Origin: Streptomyces sp. NBC_01304
GTDB lineage: Bacteria; Actinomycetota; Actinomycetes; Streptomycetales; Streptomycetaceae
Direction of reading: 5' to 3'
Length of the DNA stretch: 64,000 bases
NCBI RefSeq assembly: GCF_035975855.1
Contig: NZ_CP109055.1
Location: 868,001 to 932,000 of the forward strand
Under the pieces are notes generated by a model. It did not search any database. It was not told where the DNA came from and saw only the letters and a program-made list of their open reading frames with translations. Below, in pieces: positions 7,479-14,778 of this stretch. How positions within the stretch are numbered: position 1 is the stretch's first letter; the number at the start of each line of letters is the position of its first letter. Position numbers and translations under genes: made by a program.

Positions 7479-10400
7479 ATGACCAGACATCGCATGAGAT
7501 GGCGGGCCACCGCCGCCCTGGCCGCCACCGCGCTCGCGGCGGTGGGACTGCCCTCGCTGTCGGCGACGGCCGCCGCCGACACCGACCCCGGCATCGAACT
7601 GTCGGATGTCGACCTCGCCAGGGGCCACAAGCCCACCACTTCCGGCAAGTGGATCCAGACGGACCTCGGGGCGACCCGACGGATAGCCGAGACCGTGCTG
7701 CGCCTTCCCGGCGACGGGCAGACCGGCAAGCGCCTCATCCAGGTCCAAGGCAGCACCAACGGCCGCGACTTCACCGATCTCAGCGCCCCGAAGGTGTACC
7801 GGTTCAGCGCCGCGAGCAAGCAGCGGGCCACGATCGCCTTCGGCATCACCACCACCCGCTACGTACGGGTGCTGAGCACCACCCAGGACGGCAAGCCGGC
7901 CGGACAGCTGCCCCGCCTCGAGGTGTACGGGCCCGCGAAGGGCGACAACCGGCCGCCGACCGCACCGCCCGGCCTGACCCTCGGCCAGGGCGGCGCCGGC
8001 CACACCACCCTCACCTGGAAGAGCGCGAGCGACGACAGGCGCGTCGTCGCCTACGACGTCTACGTCGACGGGAGGCTGCGCACCAGCCTGCCCGCCACCG
8101 TGAAGTCGTACGAGGACACCGGCCAGGCCCGCGCCAGGACCGCGTACTTCGTGCGCGCCCGCGACACCGCGGGCAATCAGTCCCCCAACGGCGAGACCCT
8201 CCACCGGGCCAAGCCCTCGGGCGACACCCAGCGCCCCCTCGCCCCGGCGGCCCCCGCCCTCACCCCGCGCGACCACGGCAAGGTCCGGCTGACCTGGCAG
8301 GCGTCCGCCGACAACACCAAGGTCACCGGGTACGACATCTACGCGGACGGCAAGCGCCTGGCGAGCACCGGCGCCGCCAAGACCGCGTACACCTTCACCC
8401 CGAAGGCCGGAAAGACGGTCGCGTACGCGGTACGTGCCAAGGACGCGGCCGGCAATGTCTCACCGGCGAGCCCCACGGTCACCCGCGCCGACAGCGCGGA
8501 CGCGGCCACCAACCTCGCGGTGGGGAAGGCGATCAGCGCCTCCTCCGTGCAACAGAACTACGTCGCGGCGAACGCCAACGACGACAGCACCGGCAGCTAC
8601 TGGGAGGGCGCGCCCGGCAGCTACCCGAACACCCTCACGGTAAAGCTGGGCGCCAACGCCGACACGAGCTCCGTCGTCGTCAAGCTCAACCCCGACAGTG
8701 CCTGGTCGGCGCGGAGCCAGACCATCGAGGTGCTGGGCCGTGAACAGGGCGCGAGCTCCTTCAGCTCCCTGGTGGCAGCCAAGGACTACGCCTTCAATCC
8801 GGCGAGCGGCAACTCCGTCTCGATCCCGGTGACCGCGCGCGTCGCCGACGTACAACTGAAGTTCACGGCGAACACCGGGGCCACGGGCGGACAGGTCGCG
8901 GAGTTCCAGGTGCTCGGGACGCCCGCGCCCAATCCGGACCTGGAGATCACCGGCCTGACGGCCGCCCCGCAGAACCCGACCGAATCCGATGCCGTCACCC
9001 TGTCGGCGACGGTCCACAACCGCGGCGCGGACGCCTCTGCCGCCACCGACGTCAACTTCAAGCTGGGCGGCACCAAGGTCGACACCGCGCCCGTCGGCAC
9101 GCTCGCCGCGGGTGCCTCGCAGACCGTCACCGCGAACATCGGTACGCGCGGCGCGGGCAGCTACCCGCTGAGCGCGGTCGTCGACGAGGCGAACAAGGTC
9201 ATCGAGGAGAACGAGGGCAACAACTCCTACAACAGCCCGACTCCCCTGGTGATCAAGCCGGTCGACAGCTCCGACCTCGTGGCCTCCCCCGTGAGCTGGT
9301 CGCCCGGCGCACCGGCCGCGGGCGACGCGGTGAAGTTCTCGGTCGCCGTGAAGAACCAAGGCACGGTGGCCTCCGCCGCCGGCAGCCACGACATCAAGCT
9401 GACCGTGACCGACGCGGGCGGCACGGTGGTCAAGACGCTCACCGGCTCGCACAGCGGCTCCATCGCGGCCGGCGCCACCACCTCCCCGGTGGAGCTGGGC
9501 AGTTGGACGGCGGCCAACGGCAAGTACACGGTGAAGACCGTCATCGCGGACGACGCCAACGAGATCCCCGGCAAGCGCGACAACAACTCCAGCTCGCAGC
9601 CGCTGTTCATCGGCCGCGGCGCGAGCATGCCGTACGACATGTACGAGGCCGAGGAAGGCAACCTCGCGGGCGGCGCCCAGCTGATCGGCCCCAACCGCAA
9701 GGTGGGCGACCTCGCCGGCGAGGCGTCCGGCCGCAAGGCCGTCACCCTCAACGACACCGGTTCCTCGGTGGAGTTCACCACCAAGGCCGACACCAACACG
9801 CTGGTGACCCGCTTCTCCATCCCGGACGCGCCCGGCGGCGGAGGGACCAGCGACACCCTCAACATCTACGTCGACGGCACGTTCCTCAAGTCCATCTCGC
9901 TGACCTCCAAGTACGCCTGGCTGTACGGCGCCGAAGCCGGTCCCGGCAACTCGCCGGGCGCCGGGCCCGCGCGGCACATCTACGACGAGGCGAACGTCCT
10001 GCTCGGGAGGACCGTCCCCAAGGGCAGCAAGATCAAGCTGCAGAAGGACGCCGGGAACGGCTCGAAGTACGCGATCGACTTCGTCAGCCTCGAACAGGCC
10101 ACGCAGATCCCCAACCCCGACCCGGCCGCCTATGTCGTACCGGCCGGCTTCACCCACCAGGACGTGCAGAACGCGCTGGACAAGGCCCGGATGGACACCA
10201 CCGGGAAGCTCGTCGGCGTCTATCTGCCGGCCGGTGACTACGAGACGTCCAACAAGTTCCAGGTCTACGGAAAGCCCGTCAAGATCATCGGCGCGGGCCC
10301 CTGGTTCACCCGCTTCCACGCGCCGGCGGGCCAGGAGAACACCGACAACGGCTTCCGGGCCGACAACGGCGCCAACGGTTCGACCTTCGCGAACTTCTCG

Positions 10401-11303
10401 TACTTCGGGAACTACACGTCGCGGATCGACGGCCCCGGCAAGGTCTTCGACTTCTCGAACGTCGCCGACATGACCATCGACAACATCTGGAACGAGCACC
10501 AGGTGTGCCTCTACTGGGGCGCCAACACCGACCGCGTCACCATCAAGAACTCCCGGATCCGCGACACCTTCGCCGACGGCGTCAACATGACCAACGGCTC
10601 CACCGACAACCACGTCGTCAACAACGAGTCGCGGGCCACCGGCGACGACAGCTTCGCGCTGTTCTCGGCGATCGACGCCGGCGGCGCCGACATGAAGAAC
10701 AACGTCTACGAGAACCTCACCAGCCTGCTGACCTGGCGTGCCGCGGGAATCGCCGTCTACGGCGGCTACAACAACACCTTCCGCAACATCCGCATCGCGG
10801 ACACCCTGGTCTACTCCGGGATCACCATCAGCTCGCTGGACTTCGGCTACCCGATGAACGGGTTCGGTACGGATCCGACGACCGTCGAGAACGTCACCAT
10901 CGACCGCTCGGGCGGCCACTTCTGGAACGGCCAGACCTTCCCCGGCATCTGGCTCTTCTCCGCCTCGAAGGTGTTCCAGGGCATCCGCGTCAACAACGTC
11001 GACATCATCGACCCGACGTACCACGGCATCATGTTCCAGACCAACTACGTGGGAGGACAGCCCCAGTTCCCCGTCAAGGACACCATCCTCAGCGACATCT
11101 CGATCTCCGGAGCGCACAAGAGCGGCGACGAGTTCGACGCCAAGTCCGGCTTCGGGATCTGGGCGAACGAGATGGCCGAGGCGGGACAGGGACCGGCGGT
11201 CGGCGAGGCCGTCTTCAACTGCCTGAAGCTCAGCGACAACGCCCAGGACATCAAGAACACCACCAGCACCTTCAAGATCACCGTCAATCCGTGCCAGAAC
11301 TGA
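7479..11303 (+). CDS. Secreted GH87-type alpha-1,3-glucanase/mycodextranase candidate with FnIII domains
   Basis: A 1274-residue exported enzyme. ATG at 7479 or the in-frame ATG at 7494 both lead into the signal WRATAALAATALAAVGLPSL. Domains in order: a partial F5/8-like segment (about 30-155), two fibronectin type III repeats (each with an APP/APAAP...LTW start, about 165-340), a full discoidin domain closely resembling that of the divergent neighbour, two CARDB domains, a CBM6/35-like domain (MYEAEEGNLAGG), and a beta-helix catalytic region. Asp1033 (FADGVNMTNGS) and Asp1056-Asp1057 (ATGDDSFALF) reproduce the D-x22-DD pattern. The C-terminus ends in a short Cys-containing tail. The FnIII repeats are the main difference from its paralogue. 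Confidence 0.78.
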   Translation: MTRHRMRWRATAALAATALAAVGLPSLSATAAADTDPGIELSDVDLARGHKPTTSGKWIQTDLGATRRIAETVLRLPGDGQTGKRLIQVQGSTNGRDFTDLSAPKVYRFSAASKQRATIAFGITTTRYVRVLSTTQDGKPAGQLPRLEVYGPAKGDNRPPTAPPGLTLGQGGAGHTTLTWKSASDDRRVVAYDVYVDGRLRTSLPATVKSYEDTGQARARTAYFVRARDTAGNQSPNGETLHRAKPSGDTQRPLAPAAPALTPRDHGKVRLTWQASADNTKVTGYDIYADGKRLASTGAAKTAYTFTPKAGKTVAYAVRAKDAAGNVSPASPTVTRADSADAATNLAVGKAISASSVQQNYVAANANDDSTGSYWEGAPGSYPNTLTVKLGANADTSSVVVKLNPDSAWSARSQTIEVLGREQGASSFSSLVAAKDYAFNPASGNSVSIPVTARVADVQLKFTANTGATGGQVAEFQVLGTPAPNPDLEITGLTAAPQNPTESDAVTLSATVHNRGADASAATDVNFKLGGTKVDTAPVGTLAAGASQTVTANIGTRGAGSYPLSAVVDEANKVIEENEGNNSYNSPTPLVIKPVDSSDLVASPVSWSPGAPAAGDAVKFSVAVKNQGTVASAAGSHDIKLTVTDAGGTVVKTLTGSHSGSIAAGATTSPVELGSWTAANGKYTVKTVIADDANEIPGKRDNNSSSQPLFIGRGASMPYDMYEAEEGNLAGGAQLIGPNRKVGDLAGEASGRKAVTLNDTGSSVEFTTKADTNTLVTRFSIPDAPGGGGTSDTLNIYVDGTFLKSISLTSKYAWLYGAEAGPGNSPGAGPARHIYDEANVLLGRTVPKGSKIKLQKDAGNGSKYAIDFVSLEQATQIPNPDPAAYVVPAGFTHQDVQNALDKARMDTTGKLVGVYLPAGDYETSNKFQVYGKPVKIIGAGPWFTRFHAPAGQENTDNGFRADNGANGSTFANFSYFGNYTSRIDGPGKVFDFSNVADMTIDNIWNEHQVCLYWGANTDRVTIKNSRIRDTFADGVNMTNGSTDNHVVNNESRATGDDSFALFSAIDAGGADMKNNVYENLTSLLTWRAAGIAVYGGYNNTFRNIRIADTLVYSGITISSLDFGYPMNGFGTDPTTVENVTIDRSGGHFWNGQTFPGIWLFSASKVFQGIRVNNVDIIDPTYHGIMFQTNYVGGQPQFPVKDTILSDISISGAHKSGDEFDAKSGFGIWANEMAEAGQGPAVGEAVFNCLKLSDNAQDIKNTTSTFKITVNPCQN

Positions 11304-11323
11304 CGGCCCGGAGCTGACGACCC

Positions 11324-11370
11324 GCGAACAACAGCCGCCCCGGGAGTTCCCGGGGCGGCTGTTGTTCGCG
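11324..11370 (+). terminator. 22-bp perfect hairpin terminator
   Basis: Arms 11324-11345 and 11348-11369 are fully complementary with only two unpaired loop bases, 20 bases after the GH87-type stop. It would also block read-through into the kinase gene. Confidence 0.85.
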
Positions 11371-11430
11371 CTCCTTCCCTCTCTGGCCGGTGGCCCCGCC
11401 CGCCGCGACCGGCCCGGCTATATTCCGTCC

Positions 11431-12891
11431 GTGGACGACGATCACGGGCAACTCCTCGCAGGCAGATACCGGTTGACCGACCTCCTCGGTCAGGGCGGCA
11501 TGGGTGCGGTCTGGCGCGCCCACGACGAACAGCTGGGCCGGGAAGTGGCCGTGAAGGAATTGCGGCTTCCCGAGCATCTGAGGGCCGAGGAACGGGCCAA
11601 TTGGATCGCCCGGCTGGATCGTGAGGCACGGGCCGCCGCGCGGCTGAAGCACCCGGGGATCGTGACCGTCCACGACCGCACAGCCGGTGCGGACGGACGG
11701 CCGTGGATCGTCATGGAGTGGGTGACGGGTGGGTCCCTGGACGACCTGCTGCAGAAGCAGGGCCCCTTGTCCCCGCAGCACGTTGCCGACATCGGGCGCC
11801 AGGTGGCCGCCGCGCTGCGTGCCGCGCACCGGATGGGGATCACCCATCGGGACATCAAGCCCGCCAACATCCTCCTGGAGGACGGGCGGGCCGTCCTGAC
11901 CGACTTCGGGATCGCGGCCCTGGAGGGGGATGCCACCCTCACCGCCACCGGCATGATCATGGGTACGCCCGCGTTCATGGCGCCGGAGCAGGTGCGAGGT
12001 CTGCCGGCCACCGCCGCATCCGATCTGTGGTCGCTGGGAGCCACGCTCTACACCGCCGTGGAGGGGCACCCGCCCTTCGCGGGGTCGGCCCCGAGCGCCG
12101 TGCTGGTCGCCGTCGCGACGGAGGAGCCGGCCCCTGCCGTGCAGGCCGGGTCTCTCGCCCCCGCGCTGGAGGGCCTGCTCCGCAAGGAACCGGCCGCGCG
12201 CCTGACGATGGAGCAGCTGCAGGCCCAGCTGGACCAGGTGGCCACGCCGGGGCCGGTGGCCGGGCCACCACCTCCCCTGCCGGCGCACGCGAGCCCGGCC
12301 GCATGGCCCACGGCTCCCGCACAGCCGCCCGTCGCATCGCCCGGGGCTCCGCCCGCGCATCCCGCGAACTGGCCCGGGCAGCCTGCGGGGACCCCCGTCG
12401 TGGCCCGCCGCCGAATATCCCGTCGTACCGCGTGGATCAGTGCGGCCGCGCTGGCCCTTGTGGCCTCGGCGACCGCGTACGGGCTGTACGCGACCCTGGG
12501 CGGCAAGACGGGGAACGACGCCTACCAGGACAATCTCCGTGCGGCCGAGGGAATGGGCCGTCCGGCGGGCTTCAGCGTGGCAGCCAAAGCCCGTGCCGAC
12601 GGCGACCGGGCGAGAGTCACCTACGTGGGGGGACGCTCTGATCCCGATGACTCGAACCAGGGCGCAGGCACCGCCCCGAGAGCAGCAGCGTCAGCATGGA
12701 TGAATGCGCTGCCGGGCATTTCGCACCACCAACTCGCCATGACTCCTGGGTGCATGACCAAGACGAACGGCTGCACCTGGACCGTCACCTCCAAGGACGG
12801 CTACACCGAACCGACCATCGTCCAGGCCCAGATCCACACCCAGAACGGCCGGTTCGCCCTCCAGATCGAGGTCGGTCCCGTGGCTGAGTGA
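11431..12891 (+). CDS. Membrane Ser/Thr protein kinase (PknB-like, no PASTA)
   Basis: A 486-residue Hanks-type kinase. The GTG at 11431 is chosen because translation upstream would enter the terminator hairpin and the kinase fold begins at once (GRYRLTDLLGQGGMGAVW). Conserved motifs are all present: Gly loop GQGGMG, VAVKEL Lys, catalytic HRDIKPANILL, DFGIA and the APE substrate loop MAPEQ. After residue ~260 there is a long Pro/Ala-rich linker, a membrane span (TAWISAAALALVASATAYGL) and an outer domain of ~130 residues with one Cys pair (GCMTKTNGC) but no PASTA repeats. The outer domain probably senses a ligand or stress. Its position inside the polysaccharide region hints at, but does not prove, a link to it. 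Confidence 0.92.
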   Translation: MDDDHGQLLAGRYRLTDLLGQGGMGAVWRAHDEQLGREVAVKELRLPEHLRAEERANWIARLDREARAAARLKHPGIVTVHDRTAGADGRPWIVMEWVTGGSLDDLLQKQGPLSPQHVADIGRQVAAALRAAHRMGITHRDIKPANILLEDGRAVLTDFGIAALEGDATLTATGMIMGTPAFMAPEQVRGLPATAASDLWSLGATLYTAVEGHPPFAGSAPSAVLVAVATEEPAPAVQAGSLAPALEGLLRKEPAARLTMEQLQAQLDQVATPGPVAGPPPPLPAHASPAAWPTAPAQPPVASPGAPPAHPANWPGQPAGTPVVARRRISRRTAWISAAALALVASATAYGLYATLGGKTGNDAYQDNLRAAEGMGRPAGFSVAAKARADGDRARVTYVGGRSDPDDSNQGAGTAPRAAASAWMNALPGISHHQLAMTPGCMTKTNGCTWTVTSKDGYTEPTIVQAQIHTQNGRFALQIEVGPVAE

Positions 12892-12938
12892 TCGAGCGGC
12901 GGACGATCTCCGGCCGCATCGCTGGGGCCCGTCCTCAA

Positions 12939-12992
12939 GGCCCCCTCGCCCCACACCGAGATCATCCCGGCATGGGGCGAGCCACAGGGGCC
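12939..12992. terminator. bidirectional hairpin between convergent genes
   Basis: Nested complementary arms: 12945-12953 with 12973-12981 (9 bp), flanked by GGCCCC/GGGGCC (12939-12944 with 12987-12992). Located between the kinase stop and the convergent GH99 stop, so it can serve both. Confidence 0.55.
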
Positions 12993-13021
12993 GCTTCTCC
13001 CCTACGACCTGGTCGTACGAA

Positions 13022-14776
13022 CTAGTCGACGGCTCCTTCCTCGAAGCGCTTGACCCAGTACGCGGTCCGGTCCAGGTAGGCCGTCTCGGCCGCCTCCCCC
13101 GTCGTGCCGTACGCACCGTCGAAGGTCTGGTAGTCGTGTCCGGCCGGCGGAGTGCTGTCGGCGGGTTCGATGGAGCTGCCCTCGTGCCATTCGTTGAACG
13201 ACGTCACCGACACCCAGGTGGGCGAGCCGCCGATGGCGGGGGCGAGGGCGTTGGACCACTGCTTGTCGTAGGCGGCTCCGTTGTCACGGCCGAGGGTGGG
13301 GGTGGTGTTGCCGGGCACGGCCCGGTCGTCGATGTAGCCGGGCGCGACGGACGGCGCCCAGATCAGGTCGTGCGCGCGAGCGTAGTCGCCGGCCTGCTTC
13401 CAGCCGGGAGCGGTGGCGCCCGCGATGCCGTCGTAGGTGTACAGGCCGGAGAAGTGCGCGATCTTCGTGGTGTCGGTGGTCTGGGCGAGCACGATGTTGC
13501 TGCCGGTGACCTGGTCGAGCGGAGCCCAGTCGGTGATCTTCAGGCTCTCGAAGACGTAGAAGGCGGGCTTGTTGCCGTGCGCGGCCGAGCGGTAGAAGGC
13601 CGGATGGCTGCCGTACCGCTCGTTGAGATACGTGACGTCGTCGGCCACGGACTGGGCGGTGCGGCCCTGATAGGGCTCGATGTGCCAGGCCACCTTGATG
13701 CCTTCGCGCTCGGCCGCGTCGAGGACTCCCTTGGCGAGGGTGTCCTCGTAGCCGCCGCGCCCCCACCAGCTGTAGACGAGGACGCCCGCGCCCGAACGGG
13801 CCACCCACTTCATGTGCTGCGCGACGGCCCCCTCGTGGTCGCCGGAGTCGTACGGCCCGAGCGCCGGGTAGAGATCGGCCCCGATGTCCTCGGGTGGGGT
13901 GTGCCCGCCCTGCGCCCAGTGCCGCCAACTGCCGCTCGTCGCGGGGCTGCCGTACCAGGGGTAATAGAAGAGGTGCACGTCGGGCGAGCCCTCTTCGGTG
14001 CCGCCCCGGCGGGGCGTGCAGTCGGCGCTGACGGCTCCGGCCGCGTACTGGATGCCGCCGAGCAGCAACGTACGGAAGTCGTTGTCGGCGTAGGACTCGG
14101 CGGTGTGCCCGAGCCCCGTGTAGAACGACCGGCCCGAGCCCTGTGCGTGGCACCAGGTGATGGGGTGGTCCCCCATGTCACCGCCGCTGTACGTCGTTTC
14201 GTCGAGGCTCTGCAGGACGCGTACGTTCAGCCGGGGGTTGGCGCGGTAGTTGTACCACTCGTCGGTACGTGTCCACGTCTCGCCGAGGTGCGAGGTCGCG
14301 GGATGCGTGCGGTCCTCGTTCTTGAGGGTGGCCTGCTGGATCGCCGGATGGCTCTTGAAGCGGGCGCCTGCCAGGTCACCGTAGTAGGGCCAGTCGTATT
14401 CGGTGTCGGCGGCCGCGTGCACCCCGACATAGCCGCCTCCCCCGTCGACGTACGACTGGAGGGCGCTCTGCTGGTTGTCGTCGAGGACGTCGCCCGTGGT
14501 GTTGAGGAACACCACCGCCTCGTATCCGGCGAGGCTCTCAGGGGTGAAGGCGCCTGCGTCCTCGGTCGCGGTGACCGTGAAGCCGTGAACCGCGCCGAGG
14601 GTGCGGACTGCGTCGATTCCGGCGGGGATGGAGTCGTGCCGGAAGCCGGCCGTCTTGGAGAAGACGAGCACCTGGTACGGGTCGGCGGCCCGGGCCTCGG
14701 CGACGGGTACCGACAGGGCCGCCGCGAGGACGAACGCGCCGGCCGCGCGGCGGAGTTGGCGCAAGGAGTTCCGCAT
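13022..14776 (-). CDS. Secreted ThuA-GH99 fusion (endo-alpha-mannosidase-like)
   Basis: A 584-residue exported protein. ATG at 14776 has AAGGGG eight bases upstream and starts two bases after the stop of the upstream gene, so the pair is co-translated. After a signal peptide ending near AEARA comes a ThuA domain (about 30-250: VLVFSKTAGFRHDSI, VDGGGGYVGVHAA). The second half is GH99-like: FYYPWYG, YSWWGRGGYED, HIEPYQGR (Glu367) and NEWHEGSSIEP, where Glu529 and Glu532 match the E-W-H-E motif that carries the catalytic pair in GH99. GH99 enzymes cut internal alpha-1,2-mannosidic links. Fusion of the two domains is unusual; ThuA domains are associated with sugar metabolism but their role here is unknown. 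Confidence 0.85.
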   Translation of the reverse strand: MRNSLRQLRRAAGAFVLAAALSVPVAEARAADPYQVLVFSKTAGFRHDSIPAGIDAVRTLGAVHGFTVTATEDAGAFTPESLAGYEAVVFLNTTGDVLDDNQQSALQSYVDGGGGYVGVHAAADTEYDWPYYGDLAGARFKSHPAIQQATLKNEDRTHPATSHLGETWTRTDEWYNYRANPRLNVRVLQSLDETTYSGGDMGDHPITWCHAQGSGRSFYTGLGHTAESYADNDFRTLLLGGIQYAAGAVSADCTPRRGGTEEGSPDVHLFYYPWYGSPATSGSWRHWAQGGHTPPEDIGADLYPALGPYDSGDHEGAVAQHMKWVARSGAGVLVYSWWGRGGYEDTLAKGVLDAAEREGIKVAWHIEPYQGRTAQSVADDVTYLNERYGSHPAFYRSAAHGNKPAFYVFESLKITDWAPLDQVTGSNIVLAQTTDTTKIAHFSGLYTYDGIAGATAPGWKQAGDYARAHDLIWAPSVAPGYIDDRAVPGNTTPTLGRDNGAAYDKQWSNALAPAIGGSPTWVSVTSFNEWHEGSSIEPADSTPPAGHDYQTFDGAYGTTGEAAETAYLDRTAYWVKRFEEGAVD

Positions 14777-14778
14777 GG

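Noticed and set aside
8460..11117. A minus-strand open frame of about 885 codons opposite the second GH87-type gene
   Set aside because: Same shadow effect; composition is repetitive Val/Asp/Gly/Arg and no family resemblance.
11362..11430. Upstream ATG for the Ser/Thr kinase
   Set aside because: It falls inside the 22-bp terminator hairpin and adds residues without kinase homology.
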